From Ananas comosus (taxonomy: Eukaryota > Streptophyta > Magnoliopsida > Poales > Bromeliaceae): a stretch of DNA of 64,000 bases. The stretch spans positions 6,698,864-6,762,863 of the forward strand of contig NC_033635.1 of assembly GCF_001540865.1 (NCBI RefSeq), given 5' to 3'. Under the pieces are notes generated by a model. The model saw only the letters and a program-made list of their open reading frames with translations. It searched no databases and was not told the DNA's origin. A program made the translations under genes and the position numbers. Below, piece after piece: positions 1 to 10,912 of the stretch (position 1 is its first letter; each line of letters begins with the position of its first letter).

Positions 1-700
1 TTGTAATAATGACAAAACTTGTTCTTAATACAAGAGTTGTGTTTTCTCTTATTATTTTAATAATTTAATCCGATTAGTTATAATCAAAAGAATTAGATAT
101 TTATGAATAAAATGAGGATTTATAACATAAGTTGAAAGTGTGCCGCTTTGCAGTCTCTAATGCATTCCGAAATCTTACTTTCAAATATTATATCTATCTT
201 TCATATTACCAGTCTCTAATGGTTTTCTCTTTTAAAGCTATAAATAAATAGGAGCTTCGTGAAGAGCTTTAAGTACTTAGTCATCATTTTATCTTAGTTC
301 ACTCTTCTTTTTATTATGTTCTCTATCAACTAAAAAATTTTGTTTTTTGGGCAATTGGACTTTGCTATGTTAATTCTCTCAAGTAATCATGCCTCGTAAA
401 GAGATGCCAGACCAATTGAAAAATCAGTTGCATTATTTGCATTCAACAGGCAACAATGTTACTAGAGCAGCATTTAGCATGCCTGCAACCGATGTTAAAC
501 TACTAATCTTAAATTTTTATTATTACTGTTGATCCAGAACTTGCTGTTGGACAGGTGTCACATTCTGGTTCGTCTGCCTTGTAGTGTTCCTCGGTATATG
601 TAAAAAAGTGGATCATCGTCGTATTAATCCACTTTTGATCAAAATGACCAAAACGTGGCGAGAAGAATGCTTGGACATGATCCATATCATATTCCAATAG
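1..700. other. AT-rich DNA without a recognisable gene
   Basis: This stretch is AT-rich and has only short reading frames with no family I recognise. A short frame from an ATG near 390 runs about 45 codons and ends without a recognisable domain. The stretch ends where an LTR appears to begin near 701. Confidence 0.5.
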
Positions 701-3009
701 TGTTGAAAGGATTAAAGTTGAACTCCAAGTGAGTTAGAAGGGTTTTAGTATTGCTCAATGCGAATTAGAGTCGAAACAATGCAAATTGTAGTATGGAGCA
801 TTGTTAACCGGTAATGCATTGGAGTGGTACCGATACCAGGCAGGCAACCGAGAACAGCAACTCTCGGGTTTGAGAGTTTAAGGCTGTTAAACCGGTGACA
901 CCCCTGGTGCGTACCGGTACCAGCTCAGCTACCCGAGAGGGCAGCTTTCGGGTTTGGCTGCTCCGTAATCGTTAAACCGGTGATGCCCACCCGCGTACCG
1001 GTACGTAGTGCCCCGAACAGCAGGGGTGGTCTGCTGCAAATAAAATGAAGTGGAGGGTTTTATTGCAAATGTAGCAGCTTATAAAAAGACCCTAACCCCT
1101 GCTCTCTTGTTCACAGCAGTGAACTCTGTCCTCTCTCTCATTTTTCTCCCTTTCTCTCTCTAAAAGCTCTCCCACAAGATGAATTTGGAGAGGAGATCGG
1201 TGGAGAAGGAAGCTAGGAAGTGGATCTTCTTCATCTTCTTCAGCTTCTTGCTTGGTTTGGTAGTTTGGAGAGGTAAACTACTTGGAGCTCTAATGGTAGA
1301 TCCTTAGGGTTAAGTTCTTATACTCTAAGAATGATTTTAATGGAACCCTAGGATGCTAAATAGATGGTTATTGCTTGAATCATGGGATGAAATGGTGATC
1401 TTTGCAATGGTTGAGTATTAGGGTTCAAAAAGGGGGTTTTGCAAATGTTTGGGTTTGATCTAAATTGAACCTATGTAAACCTAATTGCTTGGTATTCTAA
1501 TGCGTTGGTGAAGTCGGTTCGGCGATCCGACGAGCCTACGCGAAGATATTGGCAAAAATGACCTTTTTGGCTTCGTTTTCGCTTGGAAGGCTGAGGCGGC
1601 GTTCAAAAATCACGAAATCGGATTCCTAGCATCGCGACATCATCTAGAGGTGGGGGGTGTCACCCAAAGCAACTGAACTCCCTTCTATGTCGAAGATTGC
1701 ATTGTGACCTTGCATTTCCATATTGTAATGCATAGTAGGATTGTAGCTTATTGCAATTCAATTCCTTACTTGTTTTCCTATTTGATGACATAATGTGAGA
1801 TGAGCACATGATGTAATGGATATGTAAGGGATTGGGTCTTGACAATTGATATCCTATAATGCTAAACAAGTAATGAACTTAGTGTTTGTATCCGAGGATA
1901 TAACGAGTGGCATTTAAACAATGTAAATGACATAGATGACGAGTGGCATGCTGAATATAGTGTAGATGAAACACTTGAACTTGAAATATTAGGGATAGAT
2001 GAATTTCCCAAGTTATGACATGTTGCATGTGGACTTAGTGTAGTTGGAACACTTAACATGAACATTAGGGATAGTCGAATTCCCGTGTTGTTGATTAACC
2101 CTAGATGGTAGGGTATCCTCAGTTGGCGAGTATTGGATCATACTCACATAGTCTGTATCCGCTTGGCATGGTCGCTCCACCCAAGTAGTGAGCTCCGGAG
2201 TCATCACGTGATGGACTAACGTACCTGTCCAGCAGACGGTCTCGGGTTTGCGAGCTGGAAGGTCTCCTTACCTATGGGATTGCACTGTGAGTCGTGGGCA
2301 AACCCTCGGGTTAGCAAAGTGATTGGGTGAATATATGAATGACAAGTTTATTGAACAAAGTAGCATGATAGTTGACATCATTACTATATAGTTCTTGCAT
2401 GCATTTATAATGATTGAGGCATAGTAGTACATTTGCAGATTTCGTTATTATATAGCAGTTGATTGCACATCTATCTATCTATCTACTTATGCCTGCTTAG
2501 ACCTAGTGGGGAGATAGGCGGAGTCAGCGGCCGAACCCTCTGAGAACTATGGATAATAGTTCTCACCCCACTTTGCTGTAGGGCCGAGTTCGAGTACACC
2601 GGGCGAGGATCGTGGTAAGGGCATAGCGCCCTAGTAGCTAGCAGCTTCCATTTTGCATTAGAGTACCCTCGTGTACATAGCGATGTTGATGCATATATTT
2701 TGGTGAGGATACTTGGAGAGATGCATATGTATTTTGGAGATGAACTTGTAAACCTTCATATATGCATTTTGGGAGATGAAAATGTAAACTTGATGTAAAT
2801 GGTTGAATGAAAATATAATAACTAGTGCTCTCTCTTTTGCTCTTGCTTGTTCATACTCGCAATGATTCATATATGTTGTTTAAGTTACCTGGGCAACTTG
2901 ATGTACATGTTTGTTGTTGTTGAGCCTTGGGCGGACAGAGGAGGTTCTGGCCGTTCGGCGTCTGTGTACGGGCCCGGATCGACCAAATTGGCGATAGCAG
3001 GACGTGACA
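701..3009 (+). mobile_element. LTR of a Ty3/gypsy chromovirus (family 1)
   Basis: The 3' boundary is firm: the sequence ends in GTGACA and is followed after a short spacer by an initiator-Met-tRNA primer-binding site. The start at TGTTGAAAGG is inferred, because no second LTR is available to confirm it. In order it holds accggtacc-type palindromes at about 820-1005, a TATA-like TATAAAAAG near 1081, a CT-rich leader with a donor-like AG|GTAAAC at 1272/1273, a GC-rich cassette at 1503-1615, and a perfect 10-bp hairpin at 2541-2565. An acceptor-like CTGTAG at 2576-2581 follows. The downstream end matches the minus-strand LTR at 57550, so both belong to one family. Confidence 0.7.
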
Positions 3010-3016
3010 GATAAAG

Positions 3017-3028
3017 TGGTATCAGAGC
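3017..3028 (+). other. primer-binding site (initiator tRNA-Met)
   Basis: TGGTATCAGAGC lies 7 bases after the LTR end. It is complementary to the 3' end of plant initiator tRNA-Met, the usual minus-strand primer of Ty3/gypsy elements. Confidence 0.85.
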
Positions 3029-3856
3029 AACGCAAGTGAAAGTATAGGATAGACCTAGGGACCTTAGGATGGAAAACCATAAGGATCTAGGTTCGTGAGA
3101 GACGAGAATCTTGGTAAGTGGCGAAAGGTTAAACCGATTGGGTCGTGTGTTGTATACCTCTATAAAGGATCTTAGAGGTAGATTCAAGGAATAGTGTATT
3201 CTCAACAGGGAGTGTTCATGTTGGGTGCACACAACATGAAACCGAGTGATGAGAATAGGTTTCCTTGTATGACTTTCGCCTCATTTGAGTCGGGTTGACG
3301 ATAGTTGTTTCGTGTTTGACCTTGAAGGTCAAGAATCGGTCACGTTGTTACGCGTTTGGTGGTCTGGTGTAGTTGATCTCTAATGAGATCGATATGGTTC
3401 GGGATAAGTGGAATCCTTGAATTGACCGAGTTTGATGGAAACTTGAAACTTTGGGGTCAGTTAGTCACACCGTGGTAGGGTTGATGAATAGTCGTAGTGC
3501 AATGTCAGCGAGAGGCTGTTGTGTATTTGGTGGATTGAGTCAATGGACTCCAGAGGACGGTGGCGTAGTTGGATAACCCTTGTGGCCTTCAGGAAAGTAT
3601 AGTTCATCTGTTGTGGATGAAGGAATATTCGTGAGTCGAGAATCTATGATTTGACTTTAGGAAAATCTTTCATGGAAGGATTTATGTGTCTGGGACAGGA
3701 TATGGGGTATATTGTTGGAATAAACGACAAGTGAACTTCCAGATAAGTTTGAGAAACTATAGCAGAGTGATTGCTCAGTGAAAGAGTATGTAGAGAGATT
3801 TTTCTGCATGCTGAAGTGTGTTTAGTATACAGTATGAGATATTGAGAACGAGGCTA
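3029..3856 (+). pseudogene. leader and decayed gag remnant of the family-1 chromovirus
   Basis: The leader after the primer-binding site carries no open frame. At about 3735-3840 a decayed frame with several stops resembles the gag segment in which a basic FEKL/Q-rich stretch is followed by VxEY and an LLRC-like stretch, as in the other gag genes of this window. It stops at the single N at 3857, where unrelated LTR sequence starts, so the rest of this element is missing from the assembly or was lost. Confidence 0.5.
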
Positions 3857-3857
3857 N
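3857..3857. other. single-N assembly join
   Basis: One N separates a gag remnant from the inside of an LTR of a different element. The first 291 bases of that LTR, judged from its partner at 10913-11203, are absent. The seam therefore joins non-adjacent sequence or hides a collapsed region. Confidence 0.8.
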
Positions 3858-5768
3858 TTTTGGTAATTCCAAGCCTCGTTTGTATCACCCCACCCCACCT
3901 ACTACTATTTGCATGCGTAGAGAGCTGAGCGAGGAGAGTTTACCTGTTCTTCTTCCTCTCTCTCTCTAGCATCGGCCGAGCAAGGAGAAGACTGTTGGAG
4001 CTCGGATTCGTCGCCGACGTCGCGCCACGGAGTCGTTCGGGGATATGGTTGCCGCCGAAACACGGCGAGGAGGCCGGGTGAGCGTGCGACTTTGCTGTTC
4101 TTGACGTCGCGCCGGTGCTAGTCGCGTTCGAGGTGAGTGTTCCGTTACATTGCTTCAAGTATTGTCTTTTCGAGCTAGGTGCTGTTTGCTGATTCCCATC
4201 GTCGGCTATTAGTATTTCAGCTCGTACTCGGCGTAGGAGCATCGGATTTCGACGGGACTTGGTTCGTTGGAATTGGGACTTCGAGAGGAATCCACGAAGC
4301 CCTTACTTGCTGGATTTGGTGAAGGTTAGCTGGGTTGCAGCCCTGTTCTTCTCTGCTGCTGTGAATTTTGGACTGAATTGTGAATTTTCGATTGTAGAGC
4401 TTGGAGTTAGCTCGAGCACTGGACTTGGAGGATTCCGGTTGATCCAGCAAGGATCATTTTGGTTCGAGGCTTTGTTTGCTGCCAGGAGCTAGCATTTCGA
4501 GGTGGGTTACATCGGTTTATTTCTAAGTATATATTAGTCGACATGTATGAGTTTCGGGTTTTTGGTAAATCATGTTGTAGCTCAGGTTGTTGATCGTATC
4601 ATGGCTAAAAATAATCAGCATTGAGAACATGACCTGCAACCATAAATATACATGTTGGACTTGGATTCGACTTAGGAGAAAATGCGATAACGATCGGCAT
4701 ATGTTAAACTACCTGATTTAGCCATAGGGGCCGTTGTATGATTTTATACTGTTACAGTATCATCATATTGAGAATTCCAGGTAGTTTAGATTTCAGTTAC
4801 ACTTGTGCGGGGATGCCGAGTGAATTTTTAAAATAGCATTTAGGCTGTTCCGGACTGTTGGGTGCCGTCGGGGTTGACGGTGGACCCATATCGCCTTTTG
4901 GCGTTGGATTGTGCTGAGGGCACGTTACCTGTTAATTGTTAGACCAGTTTGAGTCGGTTACTGGACTTTGGCTTTTAGCCTGATTGAGCTCGACAGAGAT
5001 ACGCTGCATACTCGGTTGGGTAGCTCCCACGAGTGCCACTCCGAAGACGGCTTTGTGCTTTTGCGTTGGTGTCGCTCATGCCGGTTGGACTTGCTCTCCA
5101 CGGACCAGTTAGTGTGGAGGTAGCTAGATAGTCGCAACTGGGCAGGGACGGGTGTATTCACAGTCCTAGGGACGGGTATGTTTACAGTCCCGATTGGATT
5201 GGGTCAGATTTGACATTTCCTACAGTTGATTAGTGTAGAGCATGATAGTATAGTGATTTGTAGCGGTTGAGTTTATTTCCTGCTTTTTCCTACTATTCTT
5301 GCTTCCTTCGGTAGACTTAGTGGGTAGACCGATATTGTTTTGGGCGGCACCCACTGAGGACTACTTATTTTACAGTAGTTCTCACGCCTTGTTTGTTACT
5401 CCTGTTTTGCAGAGCCACAGGTTTCGGCTGCTGCGCCTTCCGAGGTGGATCGAGGCAAGGGCGTCGCGAGTTAGAGCCCTACCCGACGAGCAGAGCTAGA
5501 GGCACCCCTACTGCAGGTAGATATTTTGTTTTGAGTTTATGTACATAGTGGACTTAACTCGCCAGTGCGAGTAACTCTGTATTTTGGATTTGGACTATGT
5601 ATATGAAACTCAGTTTATTTAGCTTTTGTTTTCTCTAGCAGCTCTATACTACTGTTTATAGTATTGTATATTTACAGGTACAGCTGTCGCTTCGTGAATA
5701 GAGAAAATTTTTTTGTATACGGCGGATTTGTCGGCGTGCCCGGAGAACGAGACATCCGGGGCGTGACA
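3858..5768 (+). repeat. 5' LTR of the chromovirus, start missing
   Basis: It aligns along its whole length with 11204-13118 with scattered substitutions and small indels, and ends in GGGGCGTGACA. The first 291 bases, which hold the TGTACCGGTACA array in the partner LTR, are missing at the N. A donor-like AG|GTGAGT lies at 4132/4133, a hairpin at 5358-5380 and an acceptor-like TTTTGCAG at 5405-5412. Confidence 0.9.
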
Positions 5769-5776
5769 GATTAAGT

Positions 5777-5787
5777 TGGTATCAGAG
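5777..5787 (+). other. primer-binding site (initiator tRNA-Met)
   Basis: TGGTATCAGAG begins 8 bases after the 5' LTR end, complementary to plant initiator tRNA-Met. The match is shorter than in the other elements because the next bases are TTT instead of CC. Confidence 0.85.
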
Positions 5788-6068
5788 TTTTGCTGTAGGT
5801 CGTTGGGACATAGGAAACCTAAGTTTGGCAAACCTTAGGGAAGGCAAGACGCGAGAGGCGTAATTTAATTGCGAAAGTTAATGATTATTTGTTCTAACTC
5901 CTCCTAGAGTGGAGTGAGTGACTGAAGGAGTTCCTGTTTTGGCCTGAGAAATTATGTTGGCTGCAGACGACATAATTTTGGAGGGAAACAGGGACCGCCT
6001 TCCAGACTTTCGTTGATTGGGTCAAGAGTGTTTGTGTTTCTACTGACCCCAATCTGTTCTTTGCAGCC

Positions 6069-7291
6069 ATGTATCGTCGCCGAGGTCGACTGTCTTTGCG
6101 AGAGCGTGCTCAGTTGGCCCGGGATTGTGCGGGATCTCCTGAGAGATCTGAGCAGATGGAGCAGAGTACTCGGCAGGAGCAGAGTGACAGACCGGAGGCG
6201 AGTGCACCCCCTGTTGTAGAGTCGAGTGCGCGACCTGAGGCTAGCGCACCCCCTGATCTGAGTGCACAGTTGGCTGCCCTGACTGAGGTGACGAGGCAGC
6301 AGGGGGAGTTGTTGCAGAGGTTGTGTGAGAGGGTAGCTCAGTCACTGAGTTCAGCACCGAGAGTACCAGAGCAGACTATTCCGCCACCGACTACTCCAGC
6401 GTCAGCTCCAGCCGCAGCTATGCCCCCACCAGTGGAGCTTCCTGCAGTGCCAGTTGCTCCTGCTAGGGGACCCATACAGTTGACAGAGGCCGAGCAGGAG
6501 TGGTGGATGGAGAGGTTGGCTCTTTTTCGCCGTTTTGATCCACCGATTTACGATGGCAGATGCACTGAGGCCTGGGTTGTTGAGTGATGGGTCAGTGCGA
6601 TGGAGAAGCTATTCAAGGATCTGTTCATTCCGGAGGGGGAGTAGGTACCTCTGGGAGTACACTGTTTAGCAGGTGATGCTCATGACTGGTGGCGGAGAGC
6701 GAGGCGAGACCAGGGGTTGGTGGCGGCGCAGCTGAGGTGGGATGAGTTCTGTGAAATGCTGTTTGGGATGTTCTTTCCCAACAGTGTGAAGCAGAAGCTC
6801 GAGGAGGATTTGAGGAGGCTTCAGCAGGGAGATCGCCCAGTGCAGGAGTACGTTCGGGAGTTTACTCGACCCCTGAACTGTGTACCATTTGCGGCTAGAG
6901 ACGAGGCGCACAGGGTGTACATGTTCGAGCAGAGGTCGAGAACTCTGGATGCGTCTATAGAGCAGGCCTTCTGGGTGGAGCGAGGTGAGACATCGCTGCA
7001 GGAGAGGACTCAGGCCGTGGGCCAGAGTCAGGATAGGAAGTGCCCCTTTCCAAATGACGGAGGACAGTCGAGCAGCAGACATCCGCCGAGGCCTCCACGA
7101 TCACGTTCTCAGGGTCGTGGGTCTTCAGGGCGTCAGCGTTCTAGGGGATCCCATCAGCAGGGGCAGACTCAGAGGACGCCACAGTGTGTGATCTGCGGGG
7201 GACCACACTGGCCCCGGTAGTGCGAGCAGAGAGAGGGCAGGTGCTAGGGTGTGGTCAGCTGGGACACATGAGGGCAGCTTGTTCCCGAGCA
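6069..7291 (+). pseudogene. gag: gag of the chromovirus (capsid and nucleocapsid), broken
   Basis: Gag forms the virus-like particle and packages the element RNA. The frame opens at an ATG at 6069 with an R-rich start, followed by a P/A-rich linker with a QLAALTEV coiled-coil-like patch. The retrotransposon gag domain (WWMERLALFRRF, MEKLF, then a basic stretch with VQEYVREF) follows. Two zinc-knuckle modules end it near 7180-7291, the second a canonical CX2CX4HX4C (CFGC-like, here CGCG...HMRAAC). Damage: TGA at 6585-6587, TAG at 6642-6644, TAG at 7218-7220, and a frame change between the two knuckles. Both early stops are one C-to-T or G-to-A change from the expected sense codons, as in methylated DNA decay. 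Confidence 0.85.
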
Positions 7292-7474
7292 GCATCTCCA
7301 GCACTATCATCAACTTCAGCACTACCAGCACCACAGCAGTCTTACGGAGCAGTACCGAGTTATTGCCAGGAGGACAGATCGTCTGTGCCGCGGTCGAGTG
7401 AGCGGCAACAGCAGGCTCCGAGTGGCAGGGTCTACGCAGCTCAGGTGGAGGACTCTACAGCAGCCGACTGAGTG

Positions 7475-8734
7475 GTGGCAGGTATCACTTTGATTTCTGG
7501 CATTAGAGTTCGCACACTTTTTAATACCGGTGTATCACATTCCTTTGTTAGCGGAGCATTTGCACAGCTGCATGGTCTAGAGTTAGGAGCGTTGTCTCAG
7601 GCACGAGAGGTGCAGATCCCATACCATGTTTTGTAGGTGGTGGAGTGTTGTTGGTCATGTCCGGTGAAGTTAGACTCGTGGATTATGCCCGCAGACCTGT
7701 TGGTGATAGGGCAGCTGCAGGACTTCGACGTCGTGCTCGGTATGGATTGGCTGGCGCGATACTATGCTACGATCGACTGTGGAGCGAGGACGGTGACGTT
7801 CCTTGAGCCAGGCCAGGAGGAGTTCACTTTCAGAGGCTGTAGGAGCACGCTGTTTGCTACATGGATATCTTCGGCGAGGGCTCAACAGATGCTGAGTAGT
7901 GGGTGTATCGCTTTCCTAGCGACTGTTGTGGAGGTACCTACGGCGGCGCCGGGACTTGAGGACATCCCAGTAGTCCGCGAGTTTCCGGATGTGTTTCCCC
8001 CTGAGTTGACGACGTTGCCGCCGGAGAGGGAGATTGAGTTTGTGATTGATGTAGTTCCTGGAACTGCACCAATCTCAAAGGTACCTTATCGGATGGCGCC
8101 GGTAGAGCTTAGAGAGCTAAAGGCACAGCTTCAGGATCTGATGGATAGAGGGTTTGTGAGACCCAGTTTGTCGCCTTGGGGAGGGCCGGTGTTGTTTGTG
8201 AAGAAGAAGGATGGTTCACTTAGGCTGTGCGTGGATTACCGGGAGCTGAATAAAGTGACTATCAAGAATAAGTATCCCTTGCCGCTTATTGATGATTTGT
8301 TTGATCAGCAGCAGGGATCTTATGTCTTCTCGAAGATTGATCTCCAGTCAGATTACCACCAGCTGAGGGTGAGGGCCGAGGATGTTCCCAAGACGACTTT
8401 TCGGACTCGGTACGGGCATTATGAGTTCACGGTGATGCCTTTTGGATTGACGAATGCCTCTGCCGCATTCATGGATTTGATGAACAGAGTGTTCAAGCCG
8501 TTCTTGGATAGGTTTGTGGTAGTCTTCATCGATGATATCCTGATATACTCCCGGAGTGATGCTGTGCATGAGGAGCACTTGAGGATTGTGCTACAGCTTC
8601 TGCGAGAGAAGAAGCTGTATGCCAAGTTAAAGAAGTGCGAGTTCTGGCTACGGGAGGTTGCTTTCTTGGGCCACGTGATTTCAGCCGAGAGCGTAGCAGT
8701 GGACCCGAAGAAGATTGAGGCAATTCGAGATTGA
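7475..8734 (+). pseudogene. pol: pol: aspartic protease and reverse transcriptase core
   Basis: The protease precedes RT in the same frame. Its active-site loop reads LFNTGVSHSF where DTGAS is expected, so the catalytic Asp is Asn, and a TAG at 7634-7636 interrupts it. From 7637 a 365-codon open stretch holds the later protease (VVLGMDWL) and the RT core: [18 protein letters not shown], a [10 protein letters not shown] palm segment, [14 protein letters not shown], and the catalytic FIDD box at about 8525-8536. FIDD is the usual gypsy variant of YVDD. A TGA at 8732-8734 follows, at a codon normally read as Trp or Arg, with the same frame continuing downstream. RT copies genomic RNA into cDNA inside the particle. 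Confidence 0.9.
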
Positions 8735-9303
8735 CCTAGACCAACGACGGTGATTGAGGTACGGAGCTTTCTGGGACTGGCAGGATATTACTGTCGGTTT
8801 GTGGAAGGCTTTGCGAAGCTTTCCACACCCCTCACACGCTTGACGTGGAAGGGGATTCGTTTTGTCTGGAGCGACGACTGTCAAAGGAGCTTTGACGAGT
8901 TGAGACTGAGGTTGACGTCGGCTCCTATCCTTGCCCTTCCGGTGATGGGGGATGGATTCGTGATTTACAGTGATGTATCGCACAGTGGACTTGGTTGCGT
9001 GCTGATGCAGCATGGTAGGGTGATTGCTTATGCTTCACGACAGTTAAAGAATTATGAGAAGAATTACCCTACGCATGCTTGGAGCTTGCCGCGGTGGTTT
9101 TTGCTTTGAAGCTCTGGCGGCATTACTTGTACGGCGAGCACTGCGAGGTCTTCACCGATCATAAAAGTCTCAAGTATCTGTTCACACAGAGGGAGCTGAA
9201 CTGAAGCAGCGCCGGTGGTTGGAGTTACTGAAGGACTATAACATTAGTATTCAGTATCATCCCGGCAAGGCGAATTTTGTGGCAGATGCGTTGAGCAGGA
9301 AGT
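8735..9303 (+). pseudogene. pol: pol: RT connection and RNase H
   Basis: The frame of the RT continues past 8734 with the connection motif [15 protein letters not shown] and enters RNase H at about 8965 ([17 protein letters not shown]; the expected catalytic Asp is retained as YSD). The RNase H frame is broken near 9078 by an apparent one-base loss, and again near 9200 where RELN is followed by a stop. It resumes in another frame at 9219 (LLKDYNISIQYHPGKANFVADALSR). RNase H removes the RNA template and generates the polypurine primer. Confidence 0.85.
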
Positions 9304-10574
9304 CAGTGCAGAGCCCGAGTTTGAGGATTACTGAGCAGAGACCCCTACTCGAGGAGCTTCAGCGGCTGGGACTCGAGATAGTACCCCCTGGGTCTACGGC
9401 GAGGCTGACGTCTCTAGTTTTGCAGCCCACTCTGTTGGATAGGATTCACGAGAAACAGAGTGGAGATCCGTACTTGTTGAGGATTAGAGAGCAGCTAGAC
9501 AGGGGGCAGGCTGAGGGTTTTGCTTTGGACAGTTCGAGAGTACTACGGTACAGGGACCGACTGTGTGTACCTGTGGATTCTGAGATTCGAGCAGACATTC
9601 TGAGAGAGACTCATTATTCACCTTATACGGTTCACCCTGGGGGAACCAAGATGTATAAGGATCTAAAGGCACGGTTCTGGTGGCCTAGAATGAAGAGGGG
9701 CATTGGCAGATTTGTGGCTCAGTGTTTGACTTGCCAACAGGTGAAGGCCGAGAATCAGGTGCCTGCTTGCAAGCTTCAGAGTCTGCCAGTGCCCGAGTGA
9801 AAGTGGGAGTACATCACTATGGACTTCGTCGTTGGATTGCCTAGAGCGCAGGGTGGCTACGACGCGATTTGGGTGATAGTGGATAGACTGACCAAGTCTG
9901 CTTACTTCCTATCGGTTCAAACTAGCTGGTCCAGAGAGAGACTCGCGCAGCTTTACTTGGATGAGATCGTCAGGCTGCATGGCGTGCCAGTGTCGATTGT
10001 GTCAGACAGAGACCCGAGATTTGTATCCCAGTTTTGGAGGAGTCTTCAGACCGCCTTGGGCACTCAGCTGCATTTTAGCACGGCGTTTCACCCACAAACA
10101 GATGGTCAGTCAGAGCGGACCATACAGACTCTGGAGGACATGCTGAGGGCATGCGTCCTGGATTTTGGAGGAGGGTGGTATCGACATGTGAGACTGGTTG
10201 AGTTTGCGTACAACAACAGCTATCAAACGAGCATTCAGATGGCTCCGTTTGAGGCGTTGTATGGACGCAGATGTCGATCCCCCCTATTTTGGAGCGATGT
10301 GGGTGAGCGGAGGACACTTGAATCGAACATTCTACTTGAGGCTGAAAAAAAGGTGAGAATCATTCGACGACACCTTTTGACAGTACAGAGCCGACAGAGG
10401 AGCTATGCCGACACTAGGAGACGAGACTTGGAGTTTCAGGTTGGAGATCATGTATTCCTCAAAATCTCGCCGTCCAGAGGGATACGCCGATTTGGGGTAC
10501 GTGGAAAGCTTAGTCCATGGTTTGTTGGCCCTTTCGAGATATTGGACGTATCAGACCGGTTGCATATAGGATAG
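9304..10574 (+). pseudogene. pol: pol: integrase
   Basis: Integrase joins the cDNA to host DNA. An HHCC zinc-binding region is visible (H..H from about 9609 to 9635, CLTC at about 9724-9735), although some spacing is disturbed. The catalytic core follows from 9819: MDFVVGLPR, a first Asp in VDRLTKSAYF, the second in SDRDPRF and the Glu in SERTIQTLEDML, the D,D-35-E arrangement. A TGA at 9798-9800 replaces a codon normally Trp, just before the core. Near 10545-10560 the frame shifts, so the C-terminal domain continues in a different frame into the chromodomain. Confidence 0.88.
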
Positions 10575-10861
10575 CTCTACCCCCGCGACTTGCTGGCATC
10601 CACGATGTTTTCCACGTCTCAGTATTGAGGAGATACGTTTTCGATCCCACTTACGTGATCAACTTCACTCCACTGGAGATTAGCGAGGATCTGAGATACG
10701 AGGAGCGACCGTTGCGGATTCTTGCTCGAGAGACGAAAGAATTGCGCAACCGGGTCATCCCGTATGTGAAAGTGCAGTGGAGCCATCACAAGGAGCGGGA
10801 GGCGACTTGGGAGCCTGAGACGGTAATGAGGGAGGCCTATCCCTATTTGTTTGATGCCTGA
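10517..10861 (+). pseudogene. pol: pol C-terminus: integrase tail and chromodomain
   Basis: This frame follows the integrase shift and ends at the TGA at 10859-10861. It begins in the GPFEIL-like SH3 segment and carries the FHVSVLRRYVFDPTYV motif. The chromodomain-like end (RILARETKELRNR, PYVKVQWSHHKEREATWEP) has the aromatic and WEPE positions typical of Tekay/Del chromoviruses. Such chromodomains are thought to tether integration complexes to heterochromatin marks. It is only 40-50 bases upstream of the polypurine tract. Confidence 0.85.
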
Positions 10862-10900
10862 GCAGAGGTACGTTTCAGTTTCGCGGACGAAACTTTTTAT

Positions 10901-10912
10901 AGAGGGGGAGGA
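10901..10912 (+). other. polypurine tract
   Basis: AGAGGGGGAGGA sits directly before the 3' LTR start TGTGAGAT. It would prime plus-strand DNA synthesis. The preceding TTCGCGGACGAAACT box recurs before other LTRs in the window. Confidence 0.85.

Noticed and set aside
2885..3232. A 115-codon minus-strand frame across an LTR end
   Set aside because: It spans the LTR end, primer-binding site and leader, opposite to the element's direction.
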